Positions 1 through 8,363 of a stretch of 64,000 nt of DNA are shown here, in pieces (the first letter of the stretch is position 1; each line of letters starts with the position of its first letter). Source of the DNA: Dyadobacter sp. SG02 (lineage in GTDB: Bacteria > Bacteroidota > Bacteroidia > Cytophagales > Spirosomataceae); the NCBI RefSeq assembly GCF_900109045.1, contig NZ_FNYL01000003.1:1-64000 (forward strand), written 5' to 3'. Below the pieces are notes generated by a model. The model saw only the letters and a program-made list of their open reading frames with translations, did no database searches and was not told where the DNA came from. Position numbers and translations under genes: made by a program.

Positions 1-85
1 GTTGTAGACTACGACGTTGATAGGCTGCAGGTATACGTGTCGAAATACACTCAGCTGAGCAGTACTAATTACCCAACAGCTTGCA
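1..85 (+). rRNA. 23S ribosomal RNA, 3' end (partial)
   Basis: The first bases match the conserved 3' end of bacterial 23S rRNA: GATAGGCTGCAGGT, then CAGCTGAGCAGTACTAATTA. The gene begins before the window. The exact 3' end is estimated because the last helix cannot be paired without the missing 5' end. A 5S gene follows, as expected in an rrn operon. Confidence 0.85.
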
Positions 86-222
86 CAATCATTCTTTATC
101 CTTCATCTCTTCTACTTCCAATATGACATGAAATCAATGACCGAATGTGACAATGACCGAATAAAGTATTATTCAATCATTCAAAATTCAATCATTCAAT
201 CATTGATAACTCAAAGAGCTTG

Positions 223-333
223 TTGGTGACTATTGGCCGGGTGTTCACCTCTTCCCATCCCGAACAGAGAAGTTAAGCCCCGGACCGCCGATGATACTTG
301 GTTCAAACCTGGTAAAGTAGGTAGTCGCCACAA
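223..333 (+). rRNA. 5S ribosomal RNA
   Basis: The terminal arms TTGGTGACTAT and AGTAGTCGCCACAA-like 3' sequence pair. The internal signature CCCATCCCGAACAGAGAAGTTAAGCCC is the classic 5S loop region. It lies about 140 bp after the 23S end, with an intrinsic terminator directly downstream, so it closes the rrn operon. The ends are accurate to a few bases. Confidence 0.95.
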
Positions 334-343
334 TTATTAAACT

Positions 344-372
344 AAAAGCCTCCCCGCAAAGGAGGCTTTTTT
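344..372 (+). terminator. Intrinsic terminator of the rrn operon
   Basis: The arms AAAAGCCTCC and GGAGGCTTTT pair perfectly around a 7-nt loop and are followed by further Ts. It lies 10 bp after the 5S gene. Confidence 0.9.
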
Positions 373-414
373 GCGTTTTAGGCGGGTACCGGCCGATGTT
401 ATCACGGTTAAACC

Positions 415-1440
415 TCAATCCTTCCCAATACCCTTCCTCCGCGTGGACTCCCGCACAATTAGCTCCGTGGGCAAGGAAATCTCCTGTGTAGGATAGCTTT
501 GCTTCTGAATATGCCTGATAAGCACTTCGCAGCTTTTTCGTCCGATTCCGTAGGCCGGCTCAGCAATGGTGGAGAGCGAAGGGGAAATGATTTTTGAAGT
601 CGGGTCATTGGTAAAGCCTATTACACCGACTTCTTCTCCAACCCGAATACCGTGCTCCCGCAGCCACAAAATCACACCGAATGCTTTACGATCATTAACA
701 GAGAAGATCGCATCCGGTTTTGAGGAGCTGTTGAACAACGCAGCCATGTCCTCCCGACCGTTTTCATCACTGAATCCGGAGTGAATGACGCCGTATGATT
801 CGAGATTGTGCTTTTTTAATGTATCGAGATAGCCTTGAAGCCTTTGCTGGGTGAGGTTTAAGCCGCGAGGACCCGCGAGGTGGGCAATCTTAGAATAACC
901 CTGAGCAATCAAATGCTCGGTGGCCGTGCAGGCACCGGTATAATCGTCCTGGACCACGACAGAAGTTCTGACAGATTCCGGAACACGGTCAAAAAACACC
1001 AATGGCATATCAGCTTCCACCAGTTCTTCAAAATGGCTGAAATCGGTAGTTTCGTAAGTAATGCAGGCAAGCAGGCCGTCGACACTGCTTAGGGAAAGTT
1101 CGCGAACCACTTTTGTTTCCCAATATGCCGAATCGTTCGTCAGATAAAGCATTACCTGATAGTTTTGTTCTAACGCATATTCCTGAATGCCCGTGATGAC
1201 GGTCGAGAAGTAATAATTCGTTATTGCAGGAATGATGACGGCAATTTTGTGTGTTCCGCTTCTGACCAACCCCGTAGCATTGAAATTGGGGCGGTAATTC
1301 ATTTTTGCCGCGGTATCGAGCACCATTTTCCTTGTTTCCGCACTTACATCATAAGTGTCACGCATCGCGCGCGAGACCGTTGCCACCGATATTCCGAGCG
1401 CTTTCGCTATGTCTTTGATCGTAGTTAATCTTTTTGTCAT
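415..1440 (-). CDS. LacI-family transcriptional regulator
   Basis: The protein has 341 residues, the usual LacI-family length. The N-terminus carries the family helix-turn-helix (TIKDIAKALGISVATVSRA, about residues 6-24) and the hinge-helix region (MNYRPNFNATGLV). A periplasmic-binding-protein-like sensor domain follows, with IAVIIPAITNYYF near residue 67 and the C-terminal VGVIGFTND strand. It is divergent from the amino-sugar genes starting at 1592, and the 150-bp gap holds two LacI-type dyads. It is therefore probably the local repressor or activator. The effector is unknown; an amino sugar or its phosphate is inferred from the neighbours only. Confidence 0.93.
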   Translation of the reverse strand: MTKRLTTIKDIAKALGISVATVSRAMRDTYDVSAETRKMVLDTAAKMNYRPNFNATGLVRSGTHKIAVIIPAITNYYFSTVITGIQEYALEQNYQVMLYLTNDSAYWETKVVRELSLSSVDGLLACITYETTDFSHFEELVEADMPLVFFDRVPESVRTSVVVQDDYTGACTATEHLIAQGYSKIAHLAGPRGLNLTQQRLQGYLDTLKKHNLESYGVIHSGFSDENGREDMAALFNSSSKPDAIFSVNDRKAFGVILWLREHGIRVGEEVGVIGFTNDPTSKIISPSLSTIAEPAYGIGRKSCEVLIRHIQKQSYPTQEISLPTELIVRESTRRKGIGKD

Positions 1441-1480
1441 TGAACTAACCTATTCATGGCATGGCATGAAATTCTGGTTT

Positions 1481-1567
1481 CGATAACGTTCTCGCTACTA
1501 TTTAAAGTAAATATCTGGAATGCCGCTATAAAACATTGTAAAATTGTACGATTGCAAACGTTTTTTT
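1481..1567. promoter_or_regulatory. Two candidate LacI-type operators in a divergent promoter region
   Basis: Two AACGTT-centred dyads lie between the divergent regulator and the GH109-like gene: CGATAACGTTCTCG at 1481-1494 and GCAAACGTTTTTTT at 1554-1567. LacI/GalR proteins typically bind palindromes with a central CG inside AAACGTTT-like cores. Their centres are about 73 bp apart, and the second ends 25 bp before the ATG at 1592. Binding is inferred. Confidence 0.5.
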
Positions 1568-1591
1568 GGATTATACTCTTACTCAAAGCAG

Positions 1592-2995
1592 ATGAAAAAG
1601 CGGGAATTTTTGAAAATGGCCGGTTTAGGCACGTTTGGAATGGTGGGCACCAACGTAAAGGTCGTCGGAGAGCCAGGTATTGCTGTTCCAAATGTCAAAA
1701 AGCAGCTCTTCAACATGAGTGGTTATGCTGCGCCGAAAATGGATGTTGTGCGTATAGGCTATATCGGTATGGGTAACCGTGGTGGGGGTGCTATTAAACG
1801 CATTGTGCACCTTGCGAGTGTGCAGGTGAAAGGCGTTGCCGACATCGTGCCTGAAAAAGCGAATAATGCCCGGAAATTTCTGACGGATGCCGGACATTCA
1901 CCCGATGCTTATTCAGGCTCGGCAGATGCCTGGAAAAAAATGTGTGAGCGGGACGACGTCGACCTGATCTACATTTGCACACCCTGGAACCTGCACACGC
2001 CCATGGCATTGTACGCAATGGAGCATGGTAAGCACGTCGCGACGGAAATTCCGGCTGCAACGACCGTCGCGGATTGCTGGAAGCTGGTGGAAACATCCGA
2101 GCGCACTAAAAAGCATTGCATGATGCTGGAAAACTGCTGCTATGACTTTTTCGAACTACTCACATTGAATATGGCCCGGCAAGGCTATTTTGGTGAAATC
2201 GTGCACGTCGAAGGCGCTTATATCCACGATATTTTCGAATCACTCTTTCAAAAGGATAAGCGTTTCGAACTCTGGCGCTTGAAGGAAAACCAGCGGAATG
2301 GGAACTTGTACCCGATGCACGGACTGGGCCCGATAGCCCAGGTGCTGGACATTAACCGCGGCGACAAAATGGATTACCTGGTCTCCATGAGCAGCAACGA
2401 TTATATGTTGCAGGCCAAAGCCAACGAGCTGGCCGCCAAAGACCCCGATTTTAAACAATTTGCCGGGAAATCGTATCGTGGTAATATGAATACCTCGGTC
2501 ATCAAAACGAATAAGGGGAAAACGATCATGTTGCAACACGACGTATCTTCTCCCCGACCGTATTCACGTTTGCACCTGATCAGCGGTACCAAAGGTGCTG
2601 CCCAAAAGTATCCGTTACCGGATGATAGCACGCAGGGCCGCATTTCGCATGGACATGAATGGATCAAACCCGAAGAATTTAAAAAACTCGAACAGCAATA
2701 TCAGCCCGAAATCGTGAAACGAGTGGGAGAACTGGCGAAAAAAGTAGGTGGGCACGGCGGAATGGATTTCCTGATGGACTGGCGGTTGATCGATTGCCTG
2801 CGTAACGGACTTCCGTTGGATCAGGACGTATATGATGCCGCGTCATGGAGTGTGATATCTCCTTTAACCGAATGGTCGGTGGCGAACAGGTCCAATTCCA
2901 TAGATGTTCCGGACTTTACCAATGGTTCATGGAAGAAAAACAAGCCGGTCGACATTGCATTGAAGGAGGGCGGTACTACGGAGGTTAAATCATAA
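1592..2995 (+). CDS. Gfo/Idh/MocA-type NAD-dependent glycoside hydrolase, GH109-like (alpha-N-acetylgalactosaminidase family)
   Basis: The start is placed at ATG 1592 because the product then begins MKKREFLKMAGLGTFG, a Tat-like export signal with KR in place of RR; an in-frame ATG at 1544 adds 16 unlikely residues. The mature protein opens with a Rossmann motif (IGYIGMGNRGGGAI). It then shows the GH109 landmarks CTPWNLHTPMAL, a KHVATEIPAA block, ENCCY, HGLGPI and GGHGGMDF. GH109 enzymes use a bound NAD+ to oxidise C3 transiently and cleave alpha-GalNAc. Length (467 residues) fits the family. nagB follows after 5 bp, supporting an amino-sugar role. The exact glycan is not readable, and other Gfo/Idh-type hydrolases share this fold. 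Confidence 0.85.
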   Translation: MKKREFLKMAGLGTFGMVGTNVKVVGEPGIAVPNVKKQLFNMSGYAAPKMDVVRIGYIGMGNRGGGAIKRIVHLASVQVKGVADIVPEKANNARKFLTDAGHSPDAYSGSADAWKKMCERDDVDLIYICTPWNLHTPMALYAMEHGKHVATEIPAATTVADCWKLVETSERTKKHCMMLENCCYDFFELLTLNMARQGYFGEIVHVEGAYIHDIFESLFQKDKRFELWRLKENQRNGNLYPMHGLGPIAQVLDINRGDKMDYLVSMSSNDYMLQAKANELAAKDPDFKQFAGKSYRGNMNTSVIKTNKGKTIMLQHDVSSPRPYSRLHLISGTKGAAQKYPLPDDSTQGRISHGHEWIKPEEFKKLEQQYQPEIVKRVGELAKKVGGHGGMDFLMDWRLIDCLRNGLPLDQDVYDAASWSVISPLTEWSVANRSNSIDVPDFTNGSWKKNKPVDIALKEGGTTEVKS

Positions 2996-3000
2996 ATAGT

Positions 3001-3762
3001 ATGAAAGTTATTATTTCGGACACAAAAGAGGAGCTGGGACAGAGCGCCGGCGCATATGCGGCCATGATTATCAGGGATACAATCACCAGTCAGGGCTATG
3101 CGAATATTATCCTGGCTACGGGGACGAGCCAGTTTGAAACATTGAACCAATTGATTTTAGAAAAAGACATCGATTGGTCGAAAGTTACGATGTTTCATTT
3201 GGATGAATATATTGGCCTGCCGGTCACGCATCCGGCGAGTTTCCGGAAGTATTTGGTCGAACGTTTTTTATCGAAAGTACCTTCTTTGCTTGCGTCATAC
3301 CTGATCAACGGCGAAGGTAATCTTGAAGAAGAGCTGGAATATCTGGCCAAAAATATCCAGGAGCATCCGATTGACGTGGCATTGGTAGGTATTGGCGAAA
3401 ATGGCCATTTGGCTTTCAACGATCCGCCGGCTGATTTTGATACCGATTCTCCGTATCTGGTGGTAAATCTCGACGAGCCTTGCCGCCGCCAGCAAATGGG
3501 AGAGGGATGGTTTGGGTCGTTGGAAGAAGTGCCGTTGCAGGCGATCAGCATGTCGGTGCGGCAGATCATGAAATCTGCGCATATTATTTGCTCGGTTCCT
3601 GACGAACGGAAAGCAATAGCAGTTAAAAACAGCCTGGAAAACGAAATAAGCAATGCATTTCCGGCGAGTATTTTGCAGCTTCACCCGCATTGCACATTCT
3701 TTCTGGACAAGGAGTCGGCCAGCTTGCTGACGGCCATTGAAATTGCGGACAGAAACAATTGA
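3001..3762 (+). CDS. nagB: Glucosamine-6-phosphate deaminase
   Basis: The enzyme converts glucosamine-6-phosphate to fructose-6-phosphate and ammonia, feeding amino sugars into glycolysis. The family signature is clear: an N-terminal LATGTSQ phosphate loop, the catalytic DEYIGLP segment (about residue 66) and GIGENGHLAFNDP (about residue 130), which carries the active-site histidine. At 253 residues it is close to the usual 240-270. It starts 5 bp after the GH109-like gene, so the two are almost certainly co-transcribed. A distant 6-phosphogluconolactonase relative is the only serious alternative, and the DEY and GHLAFN motifs argue against it. Confidence 0.93.
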   Translation: MKVIISDTKEELGQSAGAYAAMIIRDTITSQGYANIILATGTSQFETLNQLILEKDIDWSKVTMFHLDEYIGLPVTHPASFRKYLVERFLSKVPSLLASYLINGEGNLEEELEYLAKNIQEHPIDVALVGIGENGHLAFNDPPADFDTDSPYLVVNLDEPCRRQQMGEGWFGSLEEVPLQAISMSVRQIMKSAHIICSVPDERKAIAVKNSLENEISNAFPASILQLHPHCTFFLDKESASLLTAIEIADRNN

Positions 3763-3840
3763 AACGCCCAATATCACGCCTGGAGACGGGTAAAAAGTGG
3801 TGATATAGTAACTTCTATTCCAAATAGTTATCCTAAACCT

Positions 3841-4983
3841 ATGGAAGCACCGTCTATTGTCGTTCCAAAAGAAGTGAAGCAATCCAATGCACCGGGCCGG
3901 CTGGCGTCGATTGATGCATTGAGGGGTTTCGATATGCTGATGATTGCCGGAGGCGGGCAGTTTATTGCCACGTTGGGCGGGAAAACGGGTATTCCGTTGA
4001 TAGATGCTGTCGCGGCGCAGTTCGAGCATCCGGGCTGGAATGGTTTTACATTTTACGATTTTATATTTCCCCTGTTCCTGTTTTTGGCCGGTACCTCTCT
4101 TGCTTTCAGCATTACGGGCGGTTTAGCGAAAGGCATTCCTCCGTCAGTGATCCGAAACAAGGTATTCAAGCGAATGCTGATCCTGATCGCATTGGGTATC
4201 CTCGATAAGAATGCTCCGATGGATATTTTCGATCCCGCACACATACGCTACGGAAGCGTGCTCGGGCGGATTGGGCTCGCGACGTTCATTTCTGCTATTT
4301 TGTATATGAAATTCGGCACGAACCAGCGGTTGTACATTGCCGTGGGTATTCTCGTTGCCTACTATCTGACATTAATATTGATCCCTGTACCCGGTTTCGG
4401 CTCGGGCGACCTTTCTTTCGAAGGTAACCTCGTCGGCTGGGTCGACCGCAATTTTATGCCGGGCATATTGAAACAAGGTACTTATGACGAATTGGCGCTT
4501 CTGACGCAGTTTCCTGCGATATGCCTGACTATTTTCGGTACAGTGGCCGGTGATGTCTTATTGAAGGAAAACAATACGGGTGCAAAGCTTTGGAAGCTCT
4601 TTACACTCGCTTTGGCTGGTATTGTCATCGGGTTAGCCTGGGATTTTGTGTTTCCCGTTAACAAACATCTCTGGTCGAGCTCTTTCATTATGCTCACTTC
4701 CGGAATGGCCTTCGCGATGCTCGCATTGTTCTACTGGGTTATCGATGTAAAAAGTCACCACAATTGGGCGTTTTTCTTCCGCGTCATCGGGCTGAATTCA
4801 CTGGTGATTTACCTCGCGGTGCGGTTTGTGGATTTCAATGAATCGTCGCGGTTGCTTTTTGCTGGCATTTATAAACATGCTCCCGAAAACTGGCACGAGG
4901 TTTACAATGCGCTCGGTGGATTTGTGTTGGTGTGGCTGTTCCTTTACTTTTTGTATCGCCAGAAAATATTTGTCAAAGTATAA
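3841..4983 (+). CDS. Multi-span membrane acyltransferase, NagX / HGSNAT-like (DUF5009 type)
   Basis: The 380-residue protein is mostly hydrophobic, with about 10 predicted membrane spans. It opens with the signature SIDALRGFDMLMI, followed by FYDFIFPLFLFLAGTSLAFS. These motifs define the family related to heparan-alpha-glucosaminide N-acetyltransferase and to NagX of GlcNAc-utilisation operons. The family is thought to move an acyl group across the membrane onto an amino sugar, but bacterial members are poorly tested. The position between nagB and an exported hydrolase suits processing of amino sugars in the envelope. The specific substrate is inferred. Confidence 0.75.
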   Translation: MEAPSIVVPKEVKQSNAPGRLASIDALRGFDMLMIAGGGQFIATLGGKTGIPLIDAVAAQFEHPGWNGFTFYDFIFPLFLFLAGTSLAFSITGGLAKGIPPSVIRNKVFKRMLILIALGILDKNAPMDIFDPAHIRYGSVLGRIGLATFISAILYMKFGTNQRLYIAVGILVAYYLTLILIPVPGFGSGDLSFEGNLVGWVDRNFMPGILKQGTYDELALLTQFPAICLTIFGTVAGDVLLKENNTGAKLWKLFTLALAGIVIGLAWDFVFPVNKHLWSSSFIMLTSGMAFAMLALFYWVIDVKSHHNWAFFFRVIGLNSLVIYLAVRFVDFNESSRLLFAGIYKHAPENWHEVYNALGGFVLVWLFLYFLYRQKIFVKV

Positions 4984-4986
4984 CTT

Positions 4987-6297
4987 ATGAAAACTGTCGA
5001 CGCGGATCGCCATGCCGGTGAAATATCAAGAAGATCTTTTATAAAAAACACCGCGGGTACGGTCGCGTTGTCAATGGCTGGTGGTGTTTCGGTAACCGCA
5101 GCGACGCCTGTTTTTAATCCTGATAATATCCATTCCTTTTCTATGGCATCAGAAAAAAGCCTTATCGGCGCTTATGGCCCCTGGGCGGCCTCATTGCTTC
5201 CCGCACAGCCTCCCCTTTCTTTTCGTAATAAGAAGTGGGATAGTATCGATGCCTGGCGAAAGGAGGCTCTGGACAAAACGAAAGAGCTCGTGTCGGCTCC
5301 GGCAAAACCGGGTTTGCCGAAGGTTACTGTCAAGAAAAAATATACCTACGACGGGCTGGAAATAGAAGAACTTTCGTGGCAATTGCCTTATGGTAGACCT
5401 ACCGAAGCGGTTTTATTGAAACCAGCAGGCAGTACCAAGCCATTGCCGGGCATTCTGGGGCTGCACGACCATGCGGGAATGAAGTATTTCGGGTTGAGAA
5501 AAATTGTCAAAACTTCTGACGACCAACATCCGATATTAAAAGAACATCAGGAAACGGATTACGGCGGCCGGGCCTGGGCCAATGAGATCGCGAAGCAGGG
5601 CCATGTGGTGCTGGTGCACGATACCTACGCATTCGGCAGCCGAAGGGTTTATTATGAAGATACAAAAGGGCTGAACTGGGGTGCGGTGAGTACCGAAGGT
5701 AAATCGGATGCCGATCCTGAAAAGGCTGAGAATATCAGGACTTACAATGCTTGGTCGTCCGAGCATGAGCATGTGATGTCCAAATCGCTGTTTTCGGCGG
5801 GGACTACCTGGCCGGGCGTTTTTCTCATGGAGGATCAGGTGGCACTGGATATTCTGGCTGCCCGGAAAGAAGTAGATCCTAACCGCCTTGGTTGCGGCGG
5901 ATTGTCGGGTGGCGGATTGCGTACGGTATACCTGGCCGGCCTCGATCCACGCATTAAATGTGCCGTTTGCGTTGGCTTTATGACAACCTGGAAGGATTTG
6001 ATTTTGAATAAATCATTCAACCATACCTGGATGACCTATACGCCGCTGCTACCTAAATACCTCGATTTCCCGGAAATTCTTGGCCTCAGGGTGCCATTGC
6101 CCACATTGGTTTTGAACAACAACCAGGACGAGCTCTACACGCTTGCGGAAATGAAAAATGCGGACGTTATTCTGACCGAAGTTTTCAAAAAAGCCGGTGC
6201 TTCCGACAAATACAAGGCCGGTTTCTACGACGGCCCGCACAAGTTCGACGCCGATATGCAGAAAGAAGCCTTTGAATGGTTTAAGAAGTGGCTTTGA
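4987..6297 (+). CDS. Tat-exported alpha/beta hydrolase (dienelactone-hydrolase / acetyl-esterase-like)
   Basis: The N-terminus carries a twin-arginine signal (ISRRSFIKNTAGTVALSMAG). The body is an alpha/beta hydrolase: the nucleophile elbow is GGLSGGG (about residue 308), an acid candidate lies in NNNQDELY and the histidine in DGPHKFD near the C-terminus. It begins 3 bp after the acyltransferase, so it belongs to the same operon. A role in de-esterifying exported sugars is plausible, but substrate cannot be read. Its 3' end overlaps the convergent ispD gene by 17 bp. Confidence 0.8.
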   Translation: MKTVDADRHAGEISRRSFIKNTAGTVALSMAGGVSVTAATPVFNPDNIHSFSMASEKSLIGAYGPWAASLLPAQPPLSFRNKKWDSIDAWRKEALDKTKELVSAPAKPGLPKVTVKKKYTYDGLEIEELSWQLPYGRPTEAVLLKPAGSTKPLPGILGLHDHAGMKYFGLRKIVKTSDDQHPILKEHQETDYGGRAWANEIAKQGHVVLVHDTYAFGSRRVYYEDTKGLNWGAVSTEGKSDADPEKAENIRTYNAWSSEHEHVMSKSLFSAGTTWPGVFLMEDQVALDILAARKEVDPNRLGCGGLSGGGLRTVYLAGLDPRIKCAVCVGFMTTWKDLILNKSFNHTWMTYTPLLPKYLDFPEILGLRVPLPTLVLNNNQDELYTLAEMKNADVILTEVFKKAGASDKYKAGFYDGPHKFDADMQKEAFEWFKKWL

Positions 6298-6961
6298 GGT
6301 AAATCTCCGCCCAGCGAAGGTCTTCGGGAGTGGTGATTTTAATATTTTCGTAAGCACCGTCGATAAGGCGGATATGATAACCCCACGCTTCGAGCACGCT
6401 CGCACAATCCGTGAACGATTCGTGGTAATCGGCAGTGAATGCAGCCCGCATCCAGCTTGACCTGAATGTCTGGGGCGTCTGGATCAGCCGGAACAATGTA
6501 CGGTCCATGGCTTTGTTCCCCTCGTTCTGGCCCACAATCCGTATCGAATCTTTCAACGGCACGCTTACTACCGCAGCGCCGTGCGAAGCGGCGGTAGTGA
6601 AGCTTTCTGCAATGATTTCGCGGGAAATCACCGGTCTTACCCCGTCGTGAACGGCCACAAGGAATTCTTCTTTCTCCACAATACAGTTCAACCCGTTTTT
6701 GACCGAGTGAAAACGGGTTTCACCGCCTGCTACCAGTTGATGCGGGATAGCGAAACTATGTTTTTTACACAATTCTTCCCAAAAGCCAAACTGCTCCGAT
6801 GGCAGTACCACGATAATGCGCAGGTTTGGCGAATATTCTGCAAATGCGCGGATCGTGTGCATCAGTACCGGCAGGCCATTAACCACCAGAAACTGCTTCG
6901 GGATATCGCTTTTCATGCGGCTTCCGCTGCCGCCGGCCACGATGATGACGTATTCTTGCAT
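6281..6961 (-). CDS. ispD: 2-C-methyl-D-erythritol 4-phosphate cytidylyltransferase
   Basis: This is the third step of the MEP isoprenoid pathway, joining MEP to CTP to give CDP-methylerythritol. The motifs are complete: IIVAGGSGSRMKSDIPKQF at the N-terminus (CTP loop and the lysine), AVHDGVRPVIS in the middle and TPQTFR after it. Length (226 residues) is typical. The last 17 bp overlap the 3' end of the convergent hydrolase gene. It lies downstream of queA on the same strand, but a terminator separates them. Confidence 0.95.
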   Translation of the reverse strand: MQEYVIIVAGGSGSRMKSDIPKQFLVVNGLPVLMHTIRAFAEYSPNLRIIVVLPSEQFGFWEELCKKHSFAIPHQLVAGGETRFHSVKNGLNCIVEKEEFLVAVHDGVRPVISREIIAESFTTAASHGAAVVSVPLKDSIRIVGQNEGNKAMDRTLFRLIQTPQTFRSSWMRAAFTADYHESFTDCASVLEAWGYHIRLIDGAYENIKITTPEDLRWAEIYLKATS

Positions 6962-6974
6962 TGGATTTAGTGTA

Positions 6975-7033
6975 ATAAAAAAATGGTCATTTACGGCTCA
7001 GGGACAATGCGTCGCTGATCATAAATGACCATT
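6975..7033 (-). terminator. Probable queA terminator
   Basis: Perfect 12-bp arms (AATGGTCATTTA at 6982-6993 and TAAATGACCATT at 7022-7033) enclose a 28-nt loop. Read on the minus strand, the stem is followed by a run of seven Ts. It lies between the queA stop and the ispD start. Confidence 0.7.
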
Positions 7034-7051
7034 GGATTTCAGGGTTGTATA

Positions 7052-8101
7052 TTAAATGATCAGCATCGCGTCGCCGTAGGTGAAGAATTTATATTTCTCC
7101 TTGATGGCGATGTCGTAAGCTTTCATCACCAGATCAAAACCTCCGAAAGCGCATGCGGCCATCAAAAGGATCGATTCCGGCAATTGGAAATTCGATAGTA
7201 ATGCATTAGCGATCTTGAAATCGTACGGAGGGAAGACGAATTTGTCTGTCCAGCCTTCTACCGGCTTCAAATGTCCGCTCGCCGATACCGAAGATTCGAT
7301 AGCCCGCAACGAAGTGGTACCCACCGCGCAAATGCGTTTTTTTCCGTCGATCGCCTTGTTTACGATTTCGGAAGTACTTTGCGTAATGCGGTAGTTTTCC
7401 GAATCCGTTTTGTGTTTGGTCAAATCTTCCACGTCTACCGTACGGAATGTACCAAGACCTACGTGCAGCGTAACCGGGGCGAAGCTAACTCCTTTGATTT
7501 CAAGGCGCTTCATAATGGCTTTGGTAAAGTGCATACCCGCAGTAGGAGCGGCTACGGCACCTACGTGTTCCGCAAAAATGGTTTGAAAGCGCTCACGGTC
7601 GGCGCTCTCTACCTTGCGGCGTGAGATAATTTCGGGAGGAAGCGGCGTTTCGCCCAACTCGTCGACCAGCTTCATGAACGCGTCGTTATCACCATCATAA
7701 AGGAAACGGATCGTGCGGCCGCGGGAAGTGGTGTTGTCGATTACCTCGGCTACCAGGTCGCTGTCGCCGAAGTACAACTTGTTACCCACACGAATTTTAC
7801 GTGCAGGGTCAACCAAAACGTCCCAGAGACGCATTTCACGGTTCAGTTCGCGTAATAGGAACACTTCGATCTTCGCGCCGGTTTTTTCTTTCTGGCCATA
7901 AAGGCGGGCAGGAAACACCTTCGTGTCGTTGATAGCCATTACGTCACCGTCATCAAAATAATTGATCACGTCGGCGAATGTTTTATGTTCAATTTCTCCT
8001 GTTTTCCGGTGAACGACCATCAGGCGGGACTCTCCGCGGTCGGAAGGATGAAGTGCGATTAAACTCTGGGGAAGATCAAACTTAAATTCGGATAGCTTCA
8101 T
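7052..8101 (-). CDS. queA: S-adenosylmethionine:tRNA ribosyltransferase-isomerase
   Basis: QueA transfers the ribosyl part of SAM to preQ1 in tRNA, giving epoxyqueuosine at the wobble position. Conserved blocks are all present: [19 protein letters not shown] at the N-terminus, [17 protein letters not shown], then [10 protein letters not shown] and LHVGLGTFR. The length of 349 residues is standard. The 262-bp leader has a Bacteroidota -7 box at 8319-8326 and a 61-codon reading frame that overlaps the queA start; no preQ1 riboswitch was recognised. Confidence 0.96.
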   Translation of the reverse strand: MKLSEFKFDLPQSLIALHPSDRGESRLMVVHRKTGEIEHKTFADVINYFDDGDVMAINDTKVFPARLYGQKEKTGAKIEVFLLRELNREMRLWDVLVDPARKIRVGNKLYFGDSDLVAEVIDNTTSRGRTIRFLYDGDNDAFMKLVDELGETPLPPEIISRRKVESADRERFQTIFAEHVGAVAAPTAGMHFTKAIMKRLEIKGVSFAPVTLHVGLGTFRTVDVEDLTKHKTDSENYRITQSTSEIVNKAIDGKKRICAVGTTSLRAIESSVSASGHLKPVEGWTDKFVFPPYDFKIANALLSNFQLPESILLMAACAFGGFDLVMKAYDIAIKEKYKFFTYGDAMLII

Positions 8102-8318
8102 AGCTGGATATTCTGTGAATTTCTTTGGTCGTAGATAATGTCAGGGAAAAGGGTAAATCCCGCTTTCCGCCGGATTCCGGCACTTGTGCAACTGAATTAT
8201 ACCAATTAATAACTGAAAAGCATTCTTCATTCAAAGAAAATTTGATGTCGGGAATACTTGCAGGCATTTCAAATTGCCAAAAAATTTGTATAATCAGCCC
8301 TTATCTAAAATAAGACCG

Positions 8319-8326
8319 CAAAAGTA
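8319..8326 (-). promoter_or_regulatory. Bacteroidota -7 promoter element upstream of queA
   Basis: On the minus strand this reads TACTTTTG, an exact match to TAnnTTTG. It lies just after the accC 3' end and would give queA a leader of about 210 nt. Confidence 0.5.
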
Positions 8327-8363
8327 GGAATTTTTTTAAAAAATTTCAAGAAATGCGCCGCTT

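Noticed and set aside
8102..8363. preQ1 riboswitch upstream of queA
   Set aside because: I could not find the short hairpin with an A-rich tail and the conserved C/U loop; other classes cannot be excluded by eye.
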